Shown here: piece after piece, positions 1-5,840 of the stretch
Layout of the letters: each line of letters starts with the position of its first letter
Position numbering within the stretch: the stretch's first letter is position 1
Origin: a virus
Virus record (IMG/VR): IMGVR_UViG_3300028573_000030
Span: 1 to 40,670 of that record
DNA: 40,670 bases
Direction: 5' to 3' (one strand)
The notes under the pieces: model-generated
Databases searched by the model: none
Seen by the model: only the letters and a program-made list of their open reading frames with translations
What the model was told of the DNA's origin: nothing
Translations under genes and position numbers: made by a program

Positions 1-2
1 GC

Positions 3-437
3 TGTCCCACCTACGGCGAAGGTGGTACAGCGATATCGATTATTACTAGTCCATCTGCGACTTATACCTACACCGTAGGTGGGACAGCCTCTGCAGGAAG
101 TAATGGTAATAATTCTACTTTCAGTGGTGGAACAATGGTCGGTGGTGGTGGTTTATCATCCGGTACAACTGGTCTTGGCGGTGCAGGTGGTACGGCATCA
201 GGTGGCACATTGTTTAATATTCCAGGCTGTGCGGGAAGTAACTCATCTTATCAAGGTTCGCCATATTTTGGCGGTTCTGGTGGTGGTTCTGGTGGTGCAG
301 TTGGCGGAACAAATAGCGGCAATGCAGGAACAGCTGTTGCAAATTCTGGTGGTGGTGGTGGTGGTGCAGCGAATGCCACAGGTACAGCATCAGGTGGCGC
401 AGCGGGTCGTATCACTGTTGTAGAACATTATATTTAA
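3..437 (+). CDS. Glycine-rich tail fibre/adhesin, C-terminal part (5' partial; continues from 40261-40670)
   Basis: This is the 3' part of the gene starting at 40261. Joined across the circle it encodes about 235 residues. Only codons from about position 15 are genuine, because the first bases are an apparent fold-back. The sequence is dominated by GGG, GGSGG and GGGGGG runs separated by short polar stretches, and it ends RITVVEHYI. A glycine-rich sheet closed by a hydrophobic I-V-V-E tail is typical of phage tail-fibre tip domains. It is the last gene of the rightward late region and faces the leftward early operon across a hairpin at 445-504. Role in receptor binding is inferred. Confidence 0.8.
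   Translation, partial: CPTYGEGGTAISIITSPSATYTYTVGGTASAGSNGNNSTFSGGTMVGGGGLSSGTTGLGGAGGTASGGTLFNIPGCAGSNSSYQGSPYFGGSGGGSGGAVGGTNSGNAGTAVANSGGGGGGAANATGTASGGAAGRITVVEHYI
14..139. repeat. Terminal direct repeat (left copy; right copy 40545-40670)
   Basis: Bases 14-139 are identical to 40545-40670 (126 bp, offset 40,531). This means the contig is the linear form of a circle, or of a circularly permuted, terminally redundant genome as in headful-packaging phages. Bases 1-13 do not match the sequence before 40545. Instead bases 1-16 are the reverse complement of 73-88, a fold-back most simply explained as an assembly or amplification artefact. The circular length would be 40,531 bp, close to P22-type genomes. 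Confidence 0.9.
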
Positions 438-444
438 TATTTAC

Positions 445-504
445 CGCCGATAGCTCGATCTGGATTGTGGACATTTCCGCTACGGAGACACCACGCTATC
501 GGCG
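445..504. terminator. Nested stem-loop between convergent genes (bidirectional terminator candidate)
   Basis: A perfect 10-bp inverted repeat (CGCCGATAGC at 445-454, GCTATCGGCG at 495-504) encloses a GTGG/CCAC stem (467-470/491-494) and an apical TCCG-cta-CGGA hairpin (476-486). It lies exactly between the converging late fibre gene and the leftward operon, so a two-way terminator is the simplest reading. There is no strong T-run on either side and the internal structure is richer than usual, so a processed RNA or protein-binding element is also possible. Confidence 0.55.
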
Positions 505-515
505 ATAAAGTATTG

Positions 516-818
516 TTAACGCTTTTTGGAATTTTTGTCGAGTCTTTTTAAATCTTTATATTCAACTCGTTCATGCATCGCAACTTCAGATCGATATTTC
601 TTTGGCACTTTTTTTGATACTTCAATCTTGCCAGTCTTGGTATTTTTGCCAGCAAGTTCGCCTTTCTTTAAAGATGAATCGACTTTCTTCATGTACTCAT
701 AAGACTTGCCATATTTCTTTTTCTCAGCCTTATCAGCCATTTCATGCGCTTCCTTATAGCGACGGGTGGCTGTTGGCCACCCTTTCGCTTTTAGGTCTTT
801 GACGACTTTGTATTTCAT
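516..818 (-). CDS. Small lysine-rich phage protein, function unknown
   Basis: The product has 100 residues, about a quarter of them Lys, so it is strongly basic. No signal peptide or membrane segment is visible. A C-terminal stretch reads YRSEVAMHERVEYKDLKRL and could be a helix. The start is supported by an AAGGTGA site a few bases upstream, and the start codon overlaps the stop of the preceding 23-residue ORF. It is the last gene of the leftward recombination operon. Nucleic-acid binding is plausible from charge alone. No family is recognised. Confidence 0.7.
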   Translation of the reverse strand: MKYKVVKDLKAKGWPTATRRYKEAHEMADKAEKKKYGKSYEYMKKVDSSLKKGELAGKNTKTGKIEVSKKVPKKYRSEVAMHERVEYKDLKRLDKNSKKR

Positions 819-886
819 TTGTTTTCACCTTGTGAAGCTATACCGCCAATAATTAATATGAATATTGCTAATATCAATAAATGCAT
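815..886 (-). CDS. 23-residue hydrophobic membrane micropeptide
   Basis: The peptide starts MHLLILAIFILIIGG and ends SQGENK, a single membrane-spanning helix with a short polar tail. A perfect GAGGT Shine-Dalgarno lies just upstream of the ATG, inside the end of the preceding gene. The stop codon overlaps the start of the next gene (ATGA-type coupling). Ribosome site, spacing and coupling make translation likely despite the size. Function is unknown. A holin-like, inhibitor or membrane-anchoring role cannot be told apart. Confidence 0.6.
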   Translation of the reverse strand: MHLLILAIFILIIGGIASQGENK

Positions 887-888
887 TA

Positions 889-1371
889 TTACCTCAAATC
901 CGGAATATCATCATTAATAAAGTTAGGGTCAATTTTGGCTTGATGCGCCTTAATTAAATCCTTATCAGATTTAACGTAGTCCTTCACGCTATTTGATTCT
1001 GGCCAGAACTCACCTGGTTGATCTTTTTTAGGTTGAGGAAATCGAATAATTACTTCACATTCGCCTACTTTACCCAGTGCATCTTTCGGTGAAAAAGTAC
1101 CATCTTCGTATTTTTCGATTAAGCCAATAGCAGAGCAAAAATGTCTAAATTTAAATGCCATTTTTTCACTATTACCAAAGTAATCAAATAAGAAGCGTTC
1201 ACGTCCATTTTTATCTGTGATGCTTAACTTTATAGTAAATTGATCAACCAATGGATGACCATATTTATCTTTTTCATTTACTTCTACTACTTTAAATCTA
1301 TATTTTCCTTTCTCAATTAAATTTAATGATTTAATTTCAGTTTCGGAATATGGTTTATATGAGAATGCCAT
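889..1371 (-). CDS. DUF669-family protein (phage recombination/ssDNA-associated)
   Basis: The 160-residue protein has the layout of phage DUF669 proteins: an N-terminal YKPYSETEIKSLNLIEKGKYRFKV-type segment (part shown), a beta-rich core (FTIKLSITDKNGRERFLFDY), then FRHFCSAIGL and a charged tail ending DDIPDLR. Members of this family usually sit beside recombination ATPases or single-strand annealing genes, and they are often suggested to bind single-stranded DNA. Here it directly follows Gp157 and Sak4-like genes in one operon, which fits that job. The acidic C-terminus resembles the tails by which SSB proteins bind partners, but this is inference. Confidence 0.75.
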   Translation of the reverse strand: MAFSYKPYSETEIKSLNLIEKGKYRFKVVEVNEKDKYGHPLVDQFTIKLSITDKNGRERFLFDYFGNSEKMAFKFRHFCSAIGLIEKYEDGTFSPKDALGKVGECEVIIRFPQPKKDQPGEFWPESNSVKDYVKSDKDLIKAHQAKIDPNFINDDIPDLR

Positions 1372-1383
1372 GATTAAATTTCC

Positions 1384-1878
1384 TTATTTAATATCAAGTT
1401 TTAAAGTTTGTGTTAGATTTGCTCCTGGTACAATAACGCCATTTTGAATATCAGATTTGATTTTTATTTTATCAAATGAAATAGTCTCTTTGACTTTTTT
1501 GTATTCATCAGGAATTTTTGTCTCATCAAGAATCTGAGTTGATACAGGATTCTTTTTGAGTTTAATTTCAAAATAAGGACAACTGATTTCTGTTTTTCCA
1601 GTACGTTCCATATTTGTAATTAAATAGTTTGTTAGCCATTCAACACGTTTTTCCAATCTTGCCTCGCGTGCCGCCATCATTTTTTTAGCTTCTTCAATAC
1701 TTTTGCGATCAGCATCAATATTTTTAATGAACGATGCAACGGCAATAGCTTTCTCTTCCATTGAACGGCCGACCTCTTGTAACTTAACGGATGCAGTTTC
1801 ATTAATTTCACCCGTTTCATCATCATATAAGTTATTCAATACTGATTGATATTCATTTGCTATTTCATATAGTTTCAT
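1384..1878 (-). CDS. Siphovirus Gp157-family protein
   Basis: The 164-residue protein opens MKLYEIANEYQSVLNNL, continues with a DETGEI segment and a long helical coiled region (EKAIAVASFIKNIDADRKSIEEAKKMM in part), then KTEISCPYFEIKLKKNPVS. This is the recognisable order of the Gp157 family, first named from streptococcal phage Sfi11 and common in recombination modules of unrelated phages. The start overlaps the end of the ATPase gene by 4 bases, so the two are probably translated together. The biochemical role is not established. Its constant pairing with Sak4 or DUF669 genes suggests an accessory role in recombination. Confidence 0.85.
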   Translation of the reverse strand: MKLYEIANEYQSVLNNLYDDETGEINETASVKLQEVGRSMEEKAIAVASFIKNIDADRKSIEEAKKMMAAREARLEKRVEWLTNYLITNMERTGKTEISCPYFEIKLKKNPVSTQILDETKIPDEYKKVKETISFDKIKIKSDIQNGVIVPGANLTQTLKLDIK

Positions 1879-2546
1879 TGTGATGCTCCGTCATTAAAAT
1901 AAGCACTCATTTTCTGTTTAACAAAAGCTAAATCATTAGGGATTTCTCTTGTTTCAAACATACCCATTGGTGACTTTGCAATATGACGTGCATCGCCTTG
2001 TGTAATGAAATGATAATCACCATTTACTAATTCGGTTTGCAGTACCGTAGAATACATCCCTTCCACTGTAATCTTTTCATCAAGCATTTTTCCGATTGTT
2101 TTGATTTTCATTTTGCCATGCTCGTTTGGCTCAGAATGCGTTAGGATAAATACGTCTAAATCTTCACGTAACATTGGCAGCATTTCCAAAAGATCATAAG
2201 CATGTTTGCCAATCTCTGAAAACTTGTCATAACCACGTTCAAGTGCGCGATTCATGAATTCATTAGACATGAGATATTGAAAGTCATCAATAATCAATGT
2301 CTTTATTTCGGGACGTACACTATTAATTTTTTTAATAACTAATGTAATATGATCATAATTTTTTGATGCATAATAGTTACCAGTCTTTGCATCTGGTGAA
2401 ACTAAAGTATATTTATTTTTATATCCTTTAAATGGTAATGGTTTGTTCATAACATTAATAATAAATGTAGTTGCTGGGTCAAGTGTGCGGATTGAAGTGC
2501 TTTTTCCGGTTCCCGATTCACCCATAATGATAGATGTATTTGACAT
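1875..2546 (-). CDS. Sak4-like AAA/RecA-type ATPase (phage recombinase)
   Basis: The protein has 223 residues from the chosen ATG at 2546, which has a GGAG site upstream. An upstream ATG at 2597 would add 17 residues overlapping the previous gene. The Walker A motif is GESGTGKS (residues 9-16). The Walker B strand is TLIIDDFQYL (about 83-92). A later FILTHSEPN segment fits a sensor strand. Short length, near N-terminal P-loop and neighbours match Sak4-type phage recombinases (AAA_24), which promote strand annealing with a partner SSB. Likely partners are the Gp157 and DUF669 proteins downstream. Confident in ATPase class, less so in exact activity. Confidence 0.85.
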   Translation of the reverse strand: MSNTSIIMGESGTGKSTSIRTLDPATTFIINVMNKPLPFKGYKNKYTLVSPDAKTGNYYASKNYDHITLVIKKINSVRPEIKTLIIDDFQYLMSNEFMNRALERGYDKFSEIGKHAYDLLEMLPMLREDLDVFILTHSEPNEHGKMKIKTIGKMLDEKITVEGMYSTVLQTELVNGDYHFITQGDARHIAKSPMGMFETREIPNDLAFVKQKMSAYFNDGASQ

Positions 2547-2550
2547 AATT

Positions 2551-2688
2551 TTATGCTCCAAGTAATTTAATAAATAGTATAGATAATGTAAATCCAATGG
2601 TTAGTCCGATAATTTTGTATAGCCATAATGGCTGTTTCCATTTAAATGTTTTACGTTCTTTTGCTGTTATATAGTCCTTTATAGCCAT
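2551..2688 (-). CDS. 45-residue single-pass membrane protein
   Basis: The ORF starts MAIKDYITAKERKTFKWKQP, then has a hydrophobic helix (about residues 22-43: LWLYKIIGLTIGFTLSILFI). The polar N-terminus is basic, so it would tend to stay in the cytoplasm. A GGAG site lies upstream of the start, which overlaps the end of the preceding gene by 10 bases. The stop is 4 bases before the ATPase start. Position inside a tightly packed operon supports a real gene. Function unknown. Confidence 0.65.
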   Translation of the reverse strand: MAIKDYITAKERKTFKWKQPLWLYKIIGLTIGFTLSILFIKLLGA

Positions 2689-3068
2689 CGTACTTCTCCG
2701 TTAATCGTATCAACACGTGGTATTAATCCATGCTCGCGTCGAATTGAATTTGTTTGATCTGAAACTCTTTCATCAAAGAGTGCATTCATGTAAGAGCTGA
2801 ATTTATCAACTGCATTTGCTTTCATGCGATTAATTAATTCGAATGTATGATCTGCATCGTAGGTTTGCATGTATTTAATTAAGTTGTTCAAGCAATCTTG
2901 ATCAGCAATGTCATTGAATGAATCAGTGCCAACAATTGCAAGACATTGTGTTGCGATTTGCTCTTGATCTAATTCGTCAAGTGAATCAAATGATCTAAAG
3001 CCAAGATCAATTTGATGGTCGATTAGCTTTAAGATGGTAGGATTGTAATAGCAGTTTGGAATAATCAT
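2679..3068 (-). CDS. Hypothetical protein, 129 residues
   Basis: A soluble, acidic, mostly helical protein with no recognised domain. The start has a strong AGGAAGGTG site. The stop of the preceding 54-residue gene overlaps the ATG (TAATG). The segment DERVSDQTNSIRREHGLIPR is the most distinctive. It is second in the leftward operon that also encodes the Sak4-like recombinase, so a role early in infection is likely. Nothing more can be said from sequence. Confidence 0.75.
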   Translation of the reverse strand: MIIPNCYYNPTILKLIDHQIDLGFRSFDSLDELDQEQIATQCLAIVGTDSFNDIADQDCLNNLIKYMQTYDADHTFELINRMKANAVDKFSSYMNALFDERVSDQTNSIRREHGLIPRVDTINGEVRWL

Positions 3069-3232
3069 TAGACACCTTCCTTGGCGATCAATTGATCAAA
3101 TAGTATCTCAAACCTATTAGCCAAATCTAGTAATCTTTCTTTATTAAGATTATTAAATTTAATGTTAGTCACCATAGATGATCCTATCGCCGCAAGCTCT
3201 GATAATTTACTGATATATTCACGATAACTCAT
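3068..3232 (-). CDS. Hypothetical 54-residue protein, first gene of the leftward operon
   Basis: The ORF begins MSYREYISKLSELAAIGSSM and ends LIAKEGV. It is predicted all-helical, with no membrane segment. It has a GGAG site in the leader shared with two other leftward genes (see 3245-3296). Its stop codon overlaps the start of the next gene as TAATG. As first gene behind the leftward promoter it should be made very early. No family is recognised. Confidence 0.65.
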   Translation of the reverse strand: MSYREYISKLSELAAIGSSMVTNIKFNNLNKERLLDLANRFEILFDQLIAKEGV

Positions 3233-3244
3233 GTTTTATACTCC

Positions 3245-3296
3245 GTAGCTGTTTAAGTTGAGCTACAAAGATATCACGAAAAGAATACTATGTCAA
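3245..3296 (-). promoter_or_regulatory. Leftward early promoter with downstream inverted-repeat operator/leader
   Basis: On the minus strand TTGACA (3291-3296), a 17-base spacer and TATCTT (3268-3273) form a near-consensus sigma70 promoter. Just downstream is an inverted repeat, GTAGCT at 3245-3250 and AGCTAC at 3261-3266 with a 10-base spacer. It is followed by the GGAG site of the first gene. The repeat could be an operator for the divergent Cro/CI-type protein or an RNA hairpin before the ribosome site. Confidence 0.75.
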
Positions 3297-3328
3297 CATC
3301 ATGGAATACTACAATGGTAATAATTTAG

Positions 3329-3358
3329 TTGACGTTTTGCTAACCAATGGTATATAAA
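3329..3358 (+). promoter_or_regulatory. Rightward promoter for the Cro/CI-type regulator
   Basis: TTGACG (3329-3334) is followed after 16-18 bases by TATATA/TATAAA (3351-3358), about 25 bases before the regulator start with its AGGAGAG site. It diverges from the leftward promoter 35 bp away, so one regulator could control both. Confidence 0.65.
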
Positions 3359-3380
3359 GCAAAACGAAAAGGAGAGATGT

Positions 3381-3587
3381 ATGAATATAAATGAAACAAT
3401 TAAGAAGCTGCGCATGGCATTATGCCTAGAGCAAGCCGAATTTGGGGAGTTGATTGACGTATCAAAAGGTACTATTTGCAATTATGAAGCAGGTCGCAGA
3501 AAGCCACGATTACCTATTATTAGAAAAATGATGGAGATTGCCAAGAAGAATAAAGTTAAAATTGAGCTTGAGGATTTCATTAATTAA
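3381..3587 (+). CDS. Cro/CI (XRE)-type helix-turn-helix regulator
   Basis: The 68-residue protein is a single HTH_3 domain: an N-terminal helix (NETIKKLRMAL), then the helix-turn-helix EQAEFGELIDVSKGTICNYE (about residues 17-36) and a basic GRRKPRLPIIRKMMEIAKKN segment. It has no cleavable or dimerisation domain, so it resembles Cro or small antirepressors more than a full CI. AGGAGAG lies upstream of the start. It is divergent to the leftward early operon and is the natural candidate to bind the operator-like sequences in the 150-bp gap between them. No integrase or classical repressor pair accompanies it. Confidence 0.85.
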   Translation: MNINETIKKLRMALCLEQAEFGELIDVSKGTICNYEAGRRKPRLPIIRKMMEIAKKNKVKIELEDFIN

Positions 3588-3596
3588 GGATGCCTT

Positions 3597-3929
3597 ATGA
3601 GTATAGCGCGAGAGGATATTCAAATGAAAGATGAAACAAGACTAGCATTACTCGAACAATCTATTGGTCATATCGATCAAACACTGATGCGGATTGAAAA
3701 GCGCTTTGAGGAAGTTGATAAACGATTTAACAAAATTGATGAACGATTTGAAAAAATAGATCAACGATTCGATGATCTGAATAAAAGCATTAATTTAAAA
3801 TTTGATAAAATCGATCATGAATTACTTTCTATTCGCAAAGAAGCTGATAGTAATTTTAAATATTTAGTCGGCATGATTTTAATTACATTGCTTCCATTAC
3901 TCTTAAAAATTTGTCATATAGTGAGCTAA
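3597..3929 (+). CDS. Coiled-coil protein with C-terminal membrane anchor
   Basis: The 110-residue protein carries tandem heptads (KRFEEVD, KRFNKID, ERFEKID, QRFDDLN) at about residues 35-62. These form a regular parallel coiled coil. A C-terminal hydrophobic helix (about 90-108, YLVGMILITLLPLLL) would anchor it in the inner membrane with the coil in the cytoplasm. An AAGGA site precedes the start. This layout occurs in many phage and plasmid membrane proteins, including XhlA-type lysis accessories and tail-anchored scaffolds. Which applies here is unclear. Internal repetition of the heptads suggests duplication. Confidence 0.75.
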   Translation: MSIAREDIQMKDETRLALLEQSIGHIDQTLMRIEKRFEEVDKRFNKIDERFEKIDQRFDDLNKSINLKFDKIDHELLSIRKEADSNFKYLVGMILITLLPLLLKICHIVS

Positions 3930-3931
3930 TC

Positions 3932-4213
3932 ATGATCGTCCGCGATAAGCAAGCAACATTAGAAAAAGCAAATGAGATTGCATCAATCTTAATGAAGCGC
4001 TTACAAAAAGAAGTGCGGACATTTGAATGCGATGACGATCCTGCTGAGCAAATCTATTTAGCTATTCATACAATCAGTAATTTAATTTATCGAGCGTGTT
4101 TTATTTTGCAAGGCTATGCGCAAACATATGGTATTGAGACTTTAACTATCGATATTATTTATAACTGGATTACTGAAATTGCTAAAGAATATTTTATGCA
4201 GAATGCTATATGA
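3932..4213 (+). CDS. Hypothetical protein, 93 residues
   Basis: I prefer the ATG at 3932 (MIVRDKQATLEKANEIASIL), two bases after the previous stop, over the ATG at 3911, which overlaps the coiled-coil gene. The product is helical and soluble, with one DDDPAEQIYLAIHTISNLIY segment. No known family. Its stop overlaps the next start (ATGA), consistent with an operon running into the SPFH lipoprotein. Confidence 0.65.
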   Translation: MIVRDKQATLEKANEIASILMKRLQKEVRTFECDDDPAEQIYLAIHTISNLIYRACFILQGYAQTYGIETLTIDIIYNWITEIAKEYFMQNAI

Positions 4214-4287
4214 GTTGCATACTTGCAATATATATTTATGTTTGTATCATGATGATTTTATTTTTATATGAATTTAAGGATCTTTGA
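4210..4287 (+). CDS. 25-residue hydrophobic membrane micropeptide
   Basis: The ORF reads MSCILAIYIYVCIMMILFLY then a short polar tail. It starts in an ATGA overlap with the preceding stop and ends directly before the SPFH gene start. It lacks a good Shine-Dalgarno, so it would depend on translational coupling. It may serve mainly to carry ribosomes into the lipoprotein gene, whose AAGGA site lies in its last codons. Moderate support only. Confidence 0.45.
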   Translation: MSCILAIYIYVCIMMILFLYEFKDL

Positions 4288-5112
4288 ATGAAAAAAATAT
4301 TAGCGTTATCAGCAATTGCATTAACATTATCAGCATGCAGTAAAGTGCCAGCAGGATATCGAGGGGTTATTGTTAATTTATACGGGAGTGATAAAGGTGT
4401 TGCTGAACAATCTGTGGGCGTTGGTCGTTATTATACCGGTTGGAATAGCGAGCTTTACCTTTTCCCTACCTTTTTACAAAACTATTCTTGGAAAGACGAA
4501 CAAGCCATTACTATGCAAACTTCAGAGGGTTTATCTATACGCACTGACGCTGGTATCACTTACAGTATACAACCTGATAACGTGGTTAAAGTCTTTCAAA
4601 AATATCGATTAGGCATTGATGAAATAACGAATACTTTCTTGCACAATATGGTACGAGATGCCATGAACGAAGTTGCATCAACTATGACTGTTGAGCAGAT
4701 TTATGGTGCGCAGAAAGAAGCATTTATCAGCAAGGTAAATGAAATTGTTAAAAAGCAAGCCGCTGATACTGGCATTGAAGTTGACAAGATTTATTTGGTC
4801 GGTTCATTTGATTTGCCTGCCACCGTAGTCAATTCTATTAATTCAAAAATTCAAGCTAGCCAAAACGCAATGAAAGTTGAAAATGAAGTCGCTACTGCAA
4901 GAGCTGAAGCGCAAAAGACTATCGTCGAAGCGCAAGCAAGAGGTCAACAGATATTGATTAATGCTGAGTCGCAAGCAAAAGCTAACAAGATATTGGCTGA
5001 ATCTTTGACGCCAGAATTTGTTAACTATCAAGCAATCTTAAAGTGGGATGGCAAATTGCCAACCATGACAGGTTCTAATGCGGTGCCATTTGTTAAGGTC
5101 GATAACAAATGA
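4288..5112 (+). CDS. SPFH/band 7 (prohibitin-like) lipoprotein
   Basis: The 274-residue protein has a lipoprotein signal with lipobox LSAC, making Cys17 the acylated residue. Ser follows at +2, which by the usual rule favours outer-membrane sorting. An SPFH domain follows (about 20-180, from VPAGYRGVIVNL). A helical, Ala/Glu-rich coiled region comes next (about 190-240, EVATARAEAQKTIVEAQARG), as in prohibitins and HflK/HflC, and the C-terminus ends in VPFVKVDNK. SPFH proteins form large membrane rings and control proteases or membrane domains. A phage copy exported as a lipoprotein could alter the envelope, protect against superinfection or modulate FtsH. Those roles are inference. It is coupled to a small membrane protein by a 4-base overlap. 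Confidence 0.85.
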   Translation: MKKILALSAIALTLSACSKVPAGYRGVIVNLYGSDKGVAEQSVGVGRYYTGWNSELYLFPTFLQNYSWKDEQAITMQTSEGLSIRTDAGITYSIQPDNVVKVFQKYRLGIDEITNTFLHNMVRDAMNEVASTMTVEQIYGAQKEAFISKVNEIVKKQAADTGIEVDKIYLVGSFDLPATVVNSINSKIQASQNAMKVENEVATARAEAQKTIVEAQARGQQILINAESQAKANKILAESLTPEFVNYQAILKWDGKLPTMTGSNAVPFVKVDNK

Positions 5113-5291
5113 AAAAGATCATCACCATATTGGGATTATTATTTATCTTCGGCATGCTAGATGGAATGATAGTCCCTTGGTTAATATCAACCGATATGTT
5201 CCCATTGCCAATACAAGCAGCATTAATATTATTATTGGTCATACCAACATTGTGGATGCTTCAATTGAGTTGGAAATTGTTTTGCAAATGA
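5109..5291 (+). CDS. Small two-helix inner-membrane protein, partner of the SPFH lipoprotein
   Basis: The 60-residue protein has two hydrophobic segments: KIITILGLLFIFGMLDGMIV (part, residues 3-23) and ALILLLVIPTLWMLQLSW (about 37-55). The start overlaps the SPFH stop as ATGA, so both are made together. Stomatin/SPFH genes in bacteria are often next to a small membrane partner (NfeD-like). This protein lacks NfeD signatures but could play the same anchoring part. A holin cannot be excluded. Confidence 0.7.
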   Translation: MKKIITILGLLFIFGMLDGMIVPWLISTDMFPLPIQAALILLLVIPTLWMLQLSWKLFCK

Positions 5292-5305
5292 GTAACCAGT
5301 TCTCC

Positions 5306-5453
5306 CATGCGCTCTGGATAGGCGCCTACAAAAGCTCATGGTGACAGGCAGGAAAGACTGCCAATTATAAACCGTCCTTATAAATCGTTCTTAGTCTACC
5401 TATGGGCGTGCTTCGATGCGAAGGCAGAATCCGTCGTAGATAAGGGCGGTTTA
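5306..5453 (+). ncRNA. Structured RNA element 1 (three stem-loops), leader of the 44-residue acidic protein
   Basis: No ORF is credible here, yet three strong stems follow each other. SL1 pairs 5306-5313 with 5333-5340 (one mismatch) and holds the palindrome TAGGCGCCTA at 5319-5328. SL2 is GGCAG-gaaaga-CTGCC (5347-5362). SL3 is a 14-bp stem with one G-U, 5368-5381 with 5440-5453. Inside SL3 are CTAC/GTAG and an apical TGCTTCG-atg-CGAA(G)GCA hairpin. A GGAGGTGA site follows, so it could be a regulatory leader or a processed RNA. Base composition is richer in G and C than its surroundings. Confidence 0.6.
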
Positions 5454-5470
5454 ATAATTGGAGGTGAGAT

Positions 5471-5605
5471 ATGAAAGTAGCAATATTATATAACATGACT
5501 GCACTAGAAGTAGATGACGAGCTAGAAATAGGAGATACAGTAAAAGATGATGAAGGAATTGAACGTGAAATAATGAGTTTCTGGGAATCTGAAGAAAAAG
5601 GTTAG
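5471..5605 (+). CDS. 44-residue acidic protein
   Basis: The ORF starts MKVAILYNMTALEVDDELEI and is strongly acidic (about 14 Asp/Glu in 44). GGAGGTGAG precedes the start at good spacing, one of the best ribosome sites in the window. It follows a structured RNA. DNA-mimic or inhibitor proteins of phages are often this small and acidic, but nothing specific is recognised. It could also be a substrate for the nearby ATP-grasp/GNAT pair; that is speculation. Confidence 0.65.
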   Translation: MKVAILYNMTALEVDDELEIGDTVKDDEGIEREIMSFWESEEKG

Positions 5606-5607
5606 AG

Positions 5608-5721
5608 ATGAGCCAAGATTTGATAATCATTAAATGGGTATTAATACTTGGCATGACCTTTTCATTTGGCGTGGCAATTATTGCATTAGTTTTATTAATG
5701 GCTTTGTATTTTAATAAGTGA
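5608..5721 (+). CDS. 37-residue single-pass membrane protein
   Basis: The ORF begins MSQDLIIIKWVLILGMTF and is hydrophobic from about residue 9 to 34, ending ALYFNK. It starts two bases after the acidic gene's stop, with weak AGAG upstream, so coupling is likely. The closing stem of structured RNA element 2 begins right at its stop codon. Function unknown. Confidence 0.55.
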   Translation: MSQDLIIIKWVLILGMTFSFGVAIIALVLLMALYFNK

Positions 5722-5722
5722 A

Positions 5723-5840
5723 ATTCTTGAATGATGTTTGAAGGTAGCAAATGCTACGTCGCTAAAAAGCTTACTTTCGCATACAAGTAAGTGCGGTATG
5801 TAATTAAGGTTAAAGTCCTTAACAAGCATTATTCAAGAAT
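5723..5840 (+). ncRNA. Structured RNA element 2: closed three-hairpin domain with possible pseudoknot
   Basis: A 14-bp closing stem (5723-5736 with 5827-5840, one G-U) encloses three perfect hairpins. These are GTAGC-aaat-GCTAC (5744-5757), CTTACTT/AAGTAAG (5770-5776/5785-5791) and TTAAGG/CCTTAA (5804-5809/5817-5822). The loop of the middle hairpin contains CATAC (5780-5784), complementary to GTATG at 5796-5800, allowing an H-type pseudoknot. It abuts the tRNA-like element. The closed multi-branch shape suggests a stable folded RNA rather than spacer DNA. Confidence 0.6.

Noticed and set aside
1-88. Hairpin telomere (linear phage with closed ends)
   Set aside because: The 126-bp direct repeat runs through the site and the gene reads through the joined circle, so a fold-back artefact is simpler.
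79-423. 114-codon frame overlapping the glycine-rich fibre
   Set aside because: Off-frame reading of GGT-rich codons (Val/Gln/Leu). The fibre frame fits the other end of the circle.
5451-5750. 99-codon leftward frame
   Set aside because: Antisense to two well-supported small rightward genes with good ribosome sites; no ribosome site of its own.
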